Of a DNA stretch of 64,000 nucleotides, positions 23,160 to 35,208 are shown piece after piece. The position numbers and the translations under genes were made by a program. Positions within the stretch are counted from its first letter, which is position 1, and each line of letters begins with the position of its first letter. Under the pieces are notes generated by a model that saw only the letters and a program-made list of their open reading frames with translations, made no database searches and was not told the origin of the DNA. Source of the DNA: Apostichopus japonicus (lineage: Eukaryota; Echinodermata; Holothuroidea; Aspidochirotida; Stichopodidae). Location of the stretch: assembly GCF_037975245.1 (NCBI RefSeq), contig NC_092581.1, positions 6,849,501 through 6,913,500 on the forward strand, given 5' to 3'.

Positions 23160-24149
23160 ACCAGTTTGGTCCACCAACATACCGAATATGAGATGGATCT
23201 AAGCTTTCCTTCTTGAGATATCATGTTTAAAAGCTAGGGTCACCAACGCACACACCATCATTACTACAAAGGTTACGATTATCACGAAACCCAAAAGCAA
23301 ATAAAAAATATCTTGTATCTGATGTGAATGTGTGATTGTAGACTAATTATTAACAACAAAGAGACCACTTGATTTCCCTGTAGTTGTTTACATCAAACAA
23401 GTAAGGAGACTTCAATCTAAATTTTAATCACAACCCATCTGTGGTTGTAGAAAGTCCCTAAAAGCACCCAAAAAAAAGGGACTAAACAGTCAAATTATTG
23501 AGGTAAATTGTTTTGAAGATTACACTTGAGGTGGGTAATTATGCAACTAAAATTGTGAAGACTAAGCAGTTGTATTAACTTTAAGAATGAAAATAACCAT
23601 ACTTTTGAAGGAAAACATGTAGATAGACAATGGAAGGGATGAGCCTGGGGTAAAACAAAACTCACTGAACTTTGTGGGTGATACTATACTAACACCTTAG
23701 GCGTCAGTCAGAGCAGTGCAATACAGTTACAGGTGGGGTCCACGGGCCTGCCTTAGGGCTCCTGGTGGGGTCACTGGGCAAGGCACCCATTGGGGTCCAG
23801 GGTCGAAGACCCAGTATGTGAGAAATTAGAGGTTTAAAGACAACATTTTGGTGCCTATTTTATAAAGATTTTGAATATATTAAAACACTCAGAGCAAAGT
23901 TTCACACTCAAAATGTGCACACTGAAGCCACATGCCTATGTAGATGCATAATATCAACTTGAACATATATCAAAATGTACCCGCTATCTACCAACACATT
24001 AATACCAATTATGAATAAATTCTGACTTTTGGTTGCAGAGTATATAGCATTTGGAGATTTTCACGTTTGACCCTGTGACCTCATTTTATTCATAAGATAA
24101 CCAGAATCAATAGGGTTCTTCTACTCAGTATGGCACATCTATGTGTTAG
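23160..24149. repeat. remainder of the TGACC-type repeat and unassigned sequence
   Basis: The first 140 bp match 15070-15240 (CTTCTTGAGATATCATGTTT and CAAAGGTTACGATTATC). The rest has no gene. A GC-rich patch at about 23730-23815 with GGGTCGAAGACCC resembles the ends of old transposons. TTTGACCCTGTGACCTCA at about 24065 belongs to the same TGACC family. Confidence 0.55.
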
Positions 24150-24425
24150 CTCGGAGTGTTAGCTCAGTGGTTTACGCCGGTGCCTTTCAATCATAAGGTC
24201 CCCGGTTCGAGTCACTCCAAGATTAATGTATGTCATCCAGTTACAGAGTTGTTGACAATTAACAATTCATAATCATGGACGTTGAATATAAATGTGAGAC
24301 TGACTTCGGTCAGCTTGCAGCTTTGATAAGCCAATGAGGCTTCTTCGCAAGTTCCTGCTTGCAGGTGGATCTAATATACATACATACATACATACATACA
24401 TACATACATACATACACCCATACAT
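24150..24425 (+). mobile_element. tRNA-derived SINE, copy 2, with CATA tail
   Basis: A box TTAGCTCAGTGG and B box GGTTCGAGTC match copy 1 at 3248, as do the body phrases GACTTCGGTCAGCTTG and AGTTCCTGCTTGCAGG. The tail is a long CATA run at about 24375-24418, longer than in copy 1. The tail gives tyrosine/valine-rich minus-strand frames that are not genes. Confidence 0.87.
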
Positions 24426-24726
24426 ACACCCACATACACGCACACCCACACAAACCCACACAACATCACCATCGCATTGATTTGTCCAGCCTTTTGCAAT
24501 GAATCAAAAAAGGCATGTTTCTGGATATTATACCCCTGAGAACTACAGCAACTGAAATACAATAACTCAGACTTTTCATTTTTCTTTCTTATTTGATACC
24601 AAAAATATAGCATAAATGTAAACATACACGAGGTACACAAAGAATGACTATATAGGGTAACAGTAAAATGTGATAAGGAGCTTGAAATAACTTAATTCCC
24701 AGTTGCCTACACCACTCGAACCCCAT

Positions 24727-24807
24727 CAGAAGACTTAATAATGATCATAATAATGATGACGACAACAATGATCATACTAATAATAATAATTATCATGATA
24801 ACGATGA
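24727..24807. repeat. ATAATGATG-type simple repeat, left part
   Basis: Degenerate trinucleotide-rich sequence (ATAATGATGACG). The same kind of repeat resumes at 27553-27720 after the hAT copy, so the transposon landed in a simple-sequence tract. Confidence 0.8.
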
Positions 24808-24815
24808 CACTGATG

Positions 24816-27544
24816 CAGTTTCCTCTTAGAAATTTCCCATTGAGTCAAAATGGCTAATATCTGAATATTTGACTCACCACCGTCCTGGGGGATGGGGTCT
24901 AAGGGGAGGGATAAATTTCTGGTCAAATTATTTAATTGAACCCAAAACACAATCAGTTAATGTCTTCGTGACTTTTCACGATGTTACATTTTGTAGACAG
25001 TATGAATTTAATGGGCATAGCAAGAATTTTCAAAGTGGTAGGCACGACTATCTGAGCGAAGCGCCTCCGTAGGTTGGCGCCGAGCGTACAAGAAAATTTT
25101 TGGTGTTACAAACCCCCAGATGGCCGGAAACGGCCCCTCCAGAGTGTTCATTCTGGTTCCCTGGCCTATTGCCAACTTGAGACACCTCATTCAATTTCAT
25201 TTTTAAACCAAAAAACAACCAAGTTAAAATAGTACGTAATTAAATACTACATAATGTATTTAAAATTAGCAAGGTACATGAACAGGGTAAGCCAGTAACA
25301 ACAGGCAACTAAGTACTGCAGCTCTATAAAATCTGTAAATCAACGATAGGCTTATTTCACTGTGGAATGTTTCTCAACTGAAATAATATTTGCGTAAACA
25401 GGTTCTTAACTAGATGTTATAAAACTGACAAGATCAGATCCTAGTCATTTTCGGCGGGTAGAGTGTTGATTGAAACGGCACGCGATAGAAATGGCAGCCT
25501 AGTAGACTCTAAAACTCGTCCAGCATGCTAATGGATTTGAATTATGGGTGTTTTTAAAAAAAGATAACTTGGCCAAAGAAGTGTAGGCCCGGGCCTTCAG
25601 TGCTACATACTGGCTACGCCCCCGTGTACTTAGCATTGGCCAATCCAATGTCTGAATTTAAATTGAGGCATGGAACCCTGAGCTTTATTTAAACATGATT
25701 GCTAAATAATAATAAATTAGTTTGTTGCATATTACGCTTTAATTTTACTAGCTAAAATTGGCTCAAATAGTGCACCACTCGCAATGCAGGGAAGGAATTA
25801 CGATTTGGCTTTGGGGGCTTTTTGGAAAATGAAAAGTTAAAAACACCCCCTTAATTACGAGGGCTTTTTTAAGGTTTAGAGGGGCACTTTTCCAAAGTTC
25901 AATATGCTGTTTACGGAAAAAGCATTCATCAGGATCAAAGCACATTACCCTCTTCCTAGTTAGCTGCGACCGTATAGCAAATTCATTTAAATTTTAATTG
26001 CCAAAATTTGCGATCGTTTAGCAAATAACGTCAATCCACCGAAAATATGACGAAAAATCAATAACCCATCAACTGAAATAGAAAACAAAGGTTTACTTCC
26101 ACTGAAGGTGCCCTTTCCTTTAATCATGTATTTTTTCGTGTGTGGATAAAATCACTCACCACCAAATACGAAACCATTATACCGCTGAAAAGTAATCAAA
26201 GTTAAAACCTTCAATCCATCCCCACAGCAAAGGTGTACGTAAAATACAACATTCGTTCTTTAAGACATAGCACATACCTTCCAAACAACTGCCGATTTCC
26301 AGCAAATTGAAGGTTGTAAACAAAGCTACACATTTTTTTTTTTTTGCAATGAGATGGTTAGGCTACATTTCCTATTGGCTTAGTGTGGTTGTTAGGCTAA
26401 CATGTGGTCAAAGGTTGCAGTATTTCATGGATATTTTAGTTCTAACTAACTGCGTCACAATTTCAGCGAATAAAGAGATGCTTAGGCTACATTTTCCCGT
26501 TGACTACATGTGGTGTTAGGCTACCATGCGCGACGATATCAGCAAGGAAAGTATGTAAACATAGCTACGCAAAGTATTGTTAATATTATTTTTTTTTGCA
26601 AACCAATGGTTTAGACTACATTTCCCATTGACTTAGTGTGGTTGTTAGGCTAACATGTTGTCGAAGATTGCAGTTTTTCTTGGATATTTTTATTTTCTAT
26701 TTGCAACACAACTTGAGCGAATAAACAGATGGCTAGGTTAGAGTTCCATGTTGACTTAGTGTGAAGTTTAGGCTACCATGTGGTCGGAGATTTTTTTGGG
26801 ATTTTAGGTTTTTGTCACTGGTGCTGAAATTGCTTGATCGGCCGTAATTTGCCAGTGACTGTGCGAGAAGTTCTCGGTGATTGTGCGCGGCCCTCCTGCA
26901 CTGCTTCAAATTTGATGCAGGATTGTGAGAACTGTTTGTGCGATTCGCGCTGCTGCTGCAAACCCTAGATAAAGCAAAAGCATGTCACAATTAAATTTAC
27001 ACAGACACCTGATATTACGAGGGCGGCTTTCTTATATTTCTTTTTCGCCTTCGCAATTGGGCTTTCGGAGGGCTTATTTAGCACTTGCTAGGGAGAATCG
27101 CCCGTCACCCCCGCTTATTTCTGACCCTGTTGCAATGTTATGTAAGGTAGGCTATACAGATAATATTTTTAGTACACTGGTAGTGGGAACCATGGTAGTG
27201 TAGGCAATGCATCAGTACACATTACGTTATATGATTTAGCTTTACAGCAATCTAGCTAAATCTGTGTGACTGTATAGAAAAACATAGCTACGGTAAAGTT
27301 AACGATCGCAAATTTAACATTTCTGACGATAAATTGGAAACAATTTACAGTAACAATTTTTTCACTTCAAGTTGGAAGTTCTGAACACCATGCCTTTTGA
27401 AACATTTTTTTCTTTCACACTGTATAAAATGCAGGAGAAAATGAAAACCCTCTTTTTTCTCTCTCTCTCTCTCTGAACACCAGTGCGCCAAATCTGCAAG
27501 CCATTGCGTCAAAATCGCGTCATAGCGGCTTAGGTGAAACACTG
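24816..27544 (-). mobile_element. hAT-like element, copy 2, inverted, without the 4.2-kb insertion
   Basis: Reverse complement of copy 1 (10738-17772), flanked by a perfect 8-bp duplication, CACTGATG (24808-24815 and 27545-27552). The left end has decayed to CAGTTTCC; the right end reads GGTGAAACACTG. Length is 2,729 bp, as expected for copy 1 minus its insertion. A shared GC-rich subunit with GGCCCGGGCCT at about 25588 lies in both copies, so it predates them. No transposase frame was recognised. Confidence 0.88.
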
Positions 27545-27552
27545 CACTGATG

Positions 27553-27720
27553 ACGATGATAATAATAGTAATAATAGTTACAACAACAACAAAACCACAA
27601 CAAGAATATAATAATAACAATACAAATGATGACGATTACGATAATAATAATAATAAAAGTAACAACAACAATAATTATAATAACAATAAGAATGATGACG
27701 ATGAATAATAATCACAATAT
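27553..27720. repeat. ATAATAATG/ACAACAAC simple repeat, right part
   Basis: Continuation of the simple-sequence tract split by hAT copy 2. Isoleucine/threonine-rich frames here are not genes. Confidence 0.8.
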
Positions 27721-28525
27721 TAACAGTAAAACGCAGTTATACATTAAGTTGCCCATTGGTGTACCTGATACTCTCGAGCACTACAATACATTTCGTAGTA
27801 TTTCAGGATATTAAAAAAAAAAAAAATCAACAACTGTTCATAACTTTCTGCATTCAATTTCATATGCTTAAATAATTAAGACACATGGAAAACAACATTT
27901 TGTTTTTCACTTTGGGTGACATGCACTAAAGCCAATATCCCCATTAGAAGACATGTTTCAACCATGACGTTGACCCTTCATCATTTCTTTCACTAAGAAG
28001 GCTGTTGCCACAAATATGGCAAATTTCAATAAGGCTCTGTTTTGCATAAATGTCATCACTGTAAGAATGATGGTATAGATGAAGTTCCTACAACTTATCC
28101 TTTCCATTTTGATGTTTTATTCATAGTCCAAGTCCGCACGCAGTGTTTTGTTCAGTTTCACTGCAAAAACAGCCAACACCCCCAAGATTGCACAATAGAT
28201 GCTGTGGGTTAAGTGGCCTTTTCAAAACTCGCCATTGCCTTATGCCGCGGATGAGCACAGCTCATGTGCACTCAGGTGTGTCTCATTATAGCAGCAAGCT
28301 CAAGTGATCACTCCCGAGCCTTTCCGAAATATTCCACCACAGAGCTAGCATGCACTTAATCTGATTAGAGTTACAAAGAAAGCACTGCTGCTGCTAGGAG
28401 CAGAAACGATCGATACTCTCAGTCCAGGAAGTTATTATACTGTAGTGATTTACCGAGTTCGACCTACTGTTTCGTCAAGAAAGTGGTTCCCCACCTATTG
28501 TTGTTCACAACATCATAACAACAAC
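27721..28525. other. unassigned sequence
   Basis: No gene seen. The phrase GGCCTTTTCAAAACTCG at about 28209 matches, inverted, TGAAAAGGCC-containing sequence at about 37530-37563, including a neighbouring TATGCCGCGG-like stretch. This marks two ends of a repeat family of unknown class. Confidence 0.45.
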
Positions 28526-28530
28526 TATTG

Positions 28531-31500
28531 CAGTGGCGGATCCAGGATTTCGCCGAAGGGGGGGCCCAGATGGGAAATGTCTAATCGTCGTCCTGAGGGA
28601 GGGGTCTAAGGGGAGTGGGTGCCCCCCTCCCCCTTTGGAAAATTTCACAAAATATGGAGGTCCTCGGTGCAATCTGGTGCTACTTTTCGTGAAAGTTTGG
28701 AGTAAAATTTATTTCCAATAAATCATGTATTCATGGTTTGTCGGGCATATATTTGCAATTTCGAGCAATGAGCTGGGATTTACGTCTTTGGGGAGTAGGT
28801 GGTGATGCAAACTACTTTTTACCAGGCTACTCCAGGCCATTTCATCTTGGATGCCCCCTTCCAGATGGAGACTATTGATGCAGTCAGAGTGCCCCTCTCA
28901 CCTTCACTTTATCAGAATGATGGTGTACTCTTTTTGCAAATTTATTTTACAAAAAATTACACGCACAGTGGCGTAGCTAGGATTTTTTGAGTGGGGGGCC
29001 ATGGGGGGCTGTTCTATCTTGTGGGGGGCGGAGTTTACTATCTAAGCGGAGCGCCACCTTGGTTGGCGCGGAGCGTACAGAGAAAATTTGAGATTTCAGC
29101 ACCTCCCAGATCGCAGGAGATGGCACCTGTGAGGCAAAATAGCAACCAAAAAGATGTGCAACTTTGGTGACAGAAATGCAAAAAATGTTTTTTTCTCTTT
29201 CATGCTGACTGGCCTTGCCAACTCAGCCAGGCTTTTAACTTGAGGGAAGTTGGCATCATTTGTCGTTTCAAGCTGTCAAGGCCTTTCTCCCAACTCAAAC
29301 CCCTGTGGGCTACCGGTAGATTTGCAGGATATGCCCACATGTGGACTTAAATAGCATTAGAGGAAGGAGGTGGAAGACTAACACGCATCGATGTTTCGGT
29401 AATGGTCCACATTGGTGGCTCGGTGCTTATTAGGCCATTTATTGGGTTTCTTGAGGCAGCTGTCATCAGAATCTGGCTTTTTGTGCCAATCGATGACCGA
29501 TAACATGTATTGGTATGTAAATTTCTTCTTCATATACAGTATCTAGCAACACTCTAAAAACAAATGAGTGGATTTCATTCCATTGGAGTGATCACTCGGC
29601 GCACTTCAAATTAAGAGTGAAATTTAACTCTATTGGAGTTAACCCTCACTCCTAATATGAATGAATATAACTCTATTAGGAGTTAAGATTTACTCCAATG
29701 GAGTGGAAATTCACTCTTATACCGGAATGTGCTCAGTGATCACTCCCATGGAGTGAAATTCACCTATGTTTTTATCAGTACAGTACAGTGCATATCATCA
29801 TAGACGTACGTACGTACTACGTACGTTCGTATATCAGACGCACTCGATACCCACGATACGATACGGTCCTGGAGAAACTATTTCCACTCATCATTTTTTA
29901 AGGCGATACAGTAGTGAGTATTGAACAGGCACAGCCGCATGTTTGCAGGAAATTCAGAATTCCCAATATTTTATATCTCTACCAGCAGTGTTCGATTTTT
30001 CCGGTATCGCATCGCAAAATGCGATCCAAAACGACAAACTTGCGAGACATTTCCAAATCAGCATCGCACATTGTGCCGATTTGTGCGATTCAAATTCCTA
30101 GTCAGATTTGGGAGCAAACACTCAAACCTTAACTTACGAACTGTCGATCACAATGTAGAAGTTATAATTTATTGAGTTTATACTCAATGTACAACTTATT
30201 CACTTGACCATATAGCGAAAAAAAAACCTGAAAAAATAATATCCTACCATAGTTAAGTGTAAAGCAAATAGCCTAACCACCTCGGCAGTTACGGATCTCA
30301 CGTAACTAAAAGGTTCCCTGGCAACGTGCCAAAAAATGTTAACAAACAGGTGTTACACAGGGGATGAGCTCACAGTTGTTGGGAAGGTACGTGGGCAAAT
30401 TCGCAGCACATGTACCGTGGTACAGTAGTTGGGTATAGGGTTAAACACTGCAGTTGTAAAAATGTACGCATAGTGCACGCTATTCATTGTTAGGCAGTCT
30501 AGAAACGGGGCTTTGCTGAACGTTGTTTGTTTCATAATATCGGAAGTTTTGTAAGTTGCACTTTTTAAAGATTGAAAGACAGATTAAATCTCTTTTCATT
30601 TTATAACATAATATAGCTACTTTAACTTGTCATTTTAAAATTTTCATCAGTTTCGTGACAATTTAAATAAAAAAAAGTTGTCAGTATTTTGCATCCTCAA
30701 CTGCGAATTTTTTCATCGCCAGACATCGCAAAAAATGACAACAATTTTCGGGGGCTTTCGCCCCCAGGATCCCCACGAGGGGTTCTACCCCATGACCCCA
30801 CCATAGCCCTAAGACTGGCCCCTGGACACCACGCCTTTATGCTCGCACGTTACGCGTGCTAGGCAGGCGAACACCGGCGGGAAATCGGCAGTGTGTTCGC
30901 GGGAAATTGAACAAGGTTTTCCAACACTGCTGAACTGTGCAGTTACTGTATGCATCATGTTCAAGGTTTTCACGGAGGCCTTTGAGGAAATGAATGGTTA
31001 GTACAGTGTATATATGCTGCACTAATGCTGTGTGTAGGCCAAGGTTCACGAAGGTCATTGGTTATATTCGCGCGCCGTAGACATGTTTTTAGATGTTACG
31101 GAGAGTCAGGTTTCCATGGATATTAATCGAAAATGAATCTGAGTTTAACTGACGCTAAAGAAATGGATCGTCTTGGGCAGATTAACAAATCATTGCAAGT
31201 ATAAATAAGTACAGGTAGCTCTGCTGTTAAAAAGAAAAGTTCAATATCGGTTTGCTGTTATTGGCAATTAGGCAAAATTTTACCGATACCGATATGCTGC
31301 CGATATTGCAAATATCGGCCGATACCGATATTGAAAACAATTATCGTAGCAACACTAGTATAAATAATAATAATAAACAAACATTTTCTAGTTAATACAT
31401 TGATCGCCAACATTTGGTCCGTTTTGTGGTAATTTCAAAACTGCTATTCAATATTGGGGAACTGCTATGCAACAAAAATATTGTATAGCAATTGTCGAAA

Positions 31501-31968
31501 TTTGTTGCTATGCAAGTTTTTGGCCATAAGTCGAACCCTGTCTACCAGTAGTGAAATCATGTTTCGACAGTTTCGTGGACATAAAAAGTTGTTTTGTGGA
31601 ATATTCAATGAAATATCAGGGGCGGATGCAGGATTTGTGACAGGGGGGGGTCTGACTGGTCCAGCCGCGCCTGAATGTAAGACTATCTAAGCGGAACGCC
31701 ATCATCGGTTGGCGCGGAGCGTACAAGAAAATTTTTGGCTTTACAAACCCCCAGATGGCCGGAAACGGCACTTCCCGAGTATTCTTAGCAGCATGTACCT
31801 AGCCTGAAAATATGGATCTCATGTCTGCAATTTCAGGCCCCCCGTAGCTACGCCACTGATCACGCATGGGGCCCTTTCCCTCGAACGCGGTAAAAAAAAA
31901 AAAAAAAAAAAAAAAAAATCAGGATTTTCAAAAAGGGGGGGCCCGGGCCCCCCCTGGATCCGCCCCTG
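28531..31968 (+). mobile_element. composite GC-ended element, copy B
   Basis: Same outer ends as copy A, with its own 5-bp duplication TATTG (28526-28530 and 31969-31973). The inner element spans 28966-31858. Relative to A it lacks 918 bp (A 20099-21016) and carries a later hAT-like insertion at 29986-31540. After those two changes the lengths agree within about 20 bp and the shared parts are nearly identical. A poly-A run at about 31891-31918 is longer than in A. Confidence 0.85.
29986..31540. mobile_element. hAT-like element inserted in composite copy B
   Basis: Ends CAGTGTTCGA and TCGAACCCTG (one mismatch) are flanked by a perfect 8-bp duplication, TCTACCAG (29978-29985 and 31541-31548). 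Composite copy A has a single TCTACCAG near 19788, the empty site. Subterminal zones repeat ATCGCA (left) and TTGCTATGCAA-like phrases (right). The stretch 30215-30555 is shared, inverted, with 35430-36200. No transposase frame. Confidence 0.9.
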
Positions 31969-31973
31969 TATTG

Positions 31974-32246
31974 TAATACAAGCACCATCAGTATACACCT
32001 TGTCAAATTGGTAGGCCATGAGCCTGTCCTTGGCGTACATTGCACAACATCAACCAACAGCCCACAATAAACTTTCAAGAAAGAAAAACTGACTTTCTGT
32101 TGAAGTTATCACTTCCTAACAAAATTCGACGTTAATTATGTTTTAAGTTTATGGTATATAAAAAAAAAGGTCTTAAATGCAACCTCTTGGTAAAAACTTT
32201 CCGTTTGTACATTCTGTTTATTTGCCCGTATCGAAACTGAGTTACG
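31974..32246. other. unassigned AT-rich sequence
   Basis: About 270 bp between two elements with nothing recognisable. Confidence 0.4.
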
Positions 32247-32254
32247 GCCAAGTC

Positions 32255-32654
32255 CAGTGGCGGAGCGTCAATACACTCAGGGGGGGCGGATGCCCCCCCC
32301 CTGACGGACTCAAATGGACTGCTGGCGCCCTTTTCAGCTTTTTACCACTTTTTACTTATTCGCGATTAATGACTTTTTTATTGCGCTCTCATCTACCTAT
32401 TGACATTTGTCACATTTTGTTGGTGTAATTTTCTGGCAAAATGCTCTAACAGCTATTTATTTATTCCTCGTTTATCTGCAAATTAGCAAGTCCCTGAAAG
32501 GGTCATTTTTTGCGATCTAAGGAGTATCTTAACCCAATAAATTTCTGTACGCTCCGTGCCAACCTGTGGTGGCGCTCCGCTTTGATAGTGTCGAAAGTGC
32601 CCCTACAGACCATTCTCCCCCCGCCCCCGACCAATACCTTTAGCTCCTCCACTG
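32255..32654. mobile_element. hAT-like MITE with CAGTGGCGGAGC ends, copy 2
   Basis: Sister of the MITE at 9456. The flanking 8-bp duplication is GCCAAGTC (32247-32254 and 32655-32662), perfect. The right end reads TAGCTCCTCCACTG with one change. It carries the shared module at about 32497-32590. It lacks the doubled right end seen in copy 1, so the doubling in copy 1 is probably secondary. Confidence 0.88.
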
Positions 32655-32662
32655 GCCAAGTC

Positions 32663-33500
32663 ACGCAGTTACATAAAAAGCCTAGCCTAGCATGTGTAAA
32701 ATAGCGTTATGTGCAGCGCGTTCCAATATGGAAGTGATTCCAGCATATCTCTCGCCACCTAGCTACTTTCCGTCAAGAAAGGAGTCTGTGGCTTCGGCCT
32801 TAATTATATTTAGCCGCTCAATATGTACTGCGCTTGCTGCTTATATGTGCACTGAACGTTAGTTTATCAAACAGAGGGCAAGCAGATCGACCCTCGTTAA
32901 AAATGGATAATACTGTACGCGTGCTTCCCATCGTCGGCATAAATTTTGTCTGGGTGTTTAATACCGATAACTTTTAAAAAGCCATTTATAGCGTCGGAAT
33001 TGACTAGCACATAAAACTATTTGCCAGAGAAATTATTTTATGTATCCTTTTAAACAACATTCTGTTACGTTTGATACCATCATAAATTCAACACACCTTT
33101 TCGACCAGACCAACTGAGACCCATCGTTAATGTATTGAACACAATCTTTTTTACAAAACATTTCTTAAGGCAAAACAGCAAGAAAATATAAAGAAATTGT
33201 TGCTTTAGAACACAACATGTATTGGTCAATAAACTACAAAAGAGCAAGTCTTCATCGTTCTGTCGTTGATTGTCAGTATGTCGAATTGTTATAAAGAGAG
33301 AGTGGTTTTATGCACAGGCCAGCGGGACCCTAAGCCACAGGCAGGATTTCTGGTGAATGACCCCTCCCCTCCCCCCCCCTTTGTTTTTATCACATGTCGA
33401 TATTCAGACTTTCAAAAACAGTTAAGTTAATATCTTGTTATACTACTTTGTAACTTGAGGAGTTTAAGTTAGTGAGTTTAAGTTAGTTAGTTTAGGTTAG
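32663..33500. other. unassigned sequence
   Basis: No gene recognised. A short GTTAG/AGTTTAAGTTAG tract lies at about 33465-33508 directly before the next element. Confidence 0.4.
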
Positions 33501-33509
33501 TTATAGTTA

Positions 33510-34677
33510 TAGTGTTCAAATGATTATGCCTAACAGAAAATAAGGATTACTGATTATTTTTTCATAATCGTACCAATTCCGATTATTTTAAAAAGAGAAA
33601 ATATCCCGTTTATACGAAATCGGTAATAAAGTTTGTGATAGAAACAATTATTGTTGTGATTTTCCTGTTTCCTTTGCTTTCGTTGTAATACAAGGCTCTA
33701 AGGTATCCTTTTGTATGTACCAAATTACCTCTGGAGTTTCTCAGAAAGATTTTTTTTTTTTTTTACAACTTTCCAAAATACGAAAATATGACATCCTACA
33801 TAGTCAGCACTGTGTTAAGCAAATGGCCTAAACACCTTGACGTATATGTCACCTATTAATGGCTTGAAATGGACTAAGAATAGTTACTCAAAATATCCTT
33901 CTCAAAAAGCATCTCAGACAAACCATCCATCTTCAATCTTTACCAAAGTGTAAATTTTAATTACATATTGCCAACAGTACATTCCGACATTATTCTGTGA
34001 AGTAAGGCTACCATGTGGTAGGAGATTTGTGGGGATTTTAGGTTATTGTCCGGTGATTGTGCGCGACCCTCCCGCACTGCTTCAAATTTGATGCGGGTTT
34101 GTGAGAACTGGATGTGCGATTCGCACTGCAACTGCAAACACTAACTAAAGCAACGCATGTCACAATTAATTTTACACAGGCACCTGATATAACGAGGGCA
34201 ATTTTCTAATAGTTCTATTTTCTTTTTCGCACTCGTAATTGTGCTCTAGGGCTTTCTTAGCACTTGCGAGGGCGAATCGCCCGTCGCCCCCGCTTATTTC
34301 CGACCCTGTGTAGCACATTCGTTAATTCATGAAATTGGTATTGTTACCATGCTTACTGTGCCGAAAAATATGAAGTCACTAACCATGAGGGAAGCAAAAT
34401 CGGCGACCCTGGCAGCCTAATTTGATGAAATTACATCATGAAAGACGTATAGAGGGTGTCATTATTTTAATATTTTGTAGTAAAAGAACAAACCTAATAC
34501 ATCAGTTGATATTTTCAACTTCAATATGTTTTTGAATAATGATATTTTCACCTTCCATATTTTTTTGAATAACCGGTATGACATAACTGGTATTCCACGT
34601 AATTTTTACCAATTACGATTATGTTCCGATTATGCAATAATCGGACCGATTCCGATTCAGTTAATCGTTGAACACTA
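33510..34677. mobile_element. hAT-like element with TAGTGTTCAA ends
   Basis: Perfect 10-bp inverted ends TAGTGTTCAA and TTGAACACTA. Flanks TATAGTTA and GTTAGTTA agree at six of eight positions; they lie in a TTAG-rich tract, so the duplication is suggestive only. Both subterminal zones contain TAATCGGACCGATTCCGATT-like repeats. At 34005-34330 it holds a fragment of the hAT family at 10738 and 24816. Confidence 0.65.
34005..34330 (-). repeat. fragment of the 10738/24816 hAT family
   Basis: Matches about 26760-27130 of copy 2, including CCGCACTGCTTCAAATTTGA, then GGCGAATCGCCCGTCGCCCC, then a GACCCTGT end. Neither family terminus is present, so it is a fragment. Confidence 0.75.
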
Positions 34678-34718
34678 GTTAGTTAGTTGGTCGCTTACAA
34701 TGTATATTTTTTAAAAGG

Positions 34719-35000
34719 TATGCTGTATTGGCCCCAAATATGCCAGAAATTCAAATATGGTCACCTTTGGTCAAAATTCTTAAACTGTTTTTATTATCAC
34801 CTCGGAGAAAATTTACCTCACTGGGACATTCAGTCATCTTGTGTGTTCATTTAGAATGTCTGAGAACAATTTGAAGAGTAAAGACATTGATTGAAATACC
34901 TTTGAAAACTTCTAGCAATTATAGCATGCTATAATTTGGGGCCTATATACAGGGTATTCAGTTGAGGGGCCCCCAAGTTGAAAGAGTTTACTGTGAAGAA
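34719..35000 (-). repeat. isolated reverse copy of a Sat-A-type unit
   Basis: The reverse complement shares AATGTCCCAGTGAGGT, GACCAAAGGTGACCATATTT and a TATAGCATGCTATAA-type stretch with Sat-A long units at about 46900-47100. Part of it also matches 41425-41545 inverted. It shows the satellite family is dispersed outside its arrays. Confidence 0.65.
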
Positions 35001-35208
35001 AATGGGTGCGCGGTATTGTAGACATTAACTTTGCAGATAGGTTTCAATAATAAACACTTTTTGTCACATGATATCTCTACTTAGAAGCAAGTATAGTAGA
35101 GCAATCAAAGCTAACACCGCAGTTTGCCAAATTTCTTTTTGTCATAAACACCGTTTCCACTATTATTCATGTGTACTGGGCCACATGTACTTAGGTCTCC
35201 TGCTAAAT

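Noticed and set aside
24273-24640. Tyrosine/valine-rich small proteins
   Set aside because: They are translations of the SINE's CATA tail and its neighbours.
31170-31370. Element flanked by AGTATAAATA
   Set aside because: The flanking match is suggestive, but the presumed ends are not inverted repeats, so no element can be defined.
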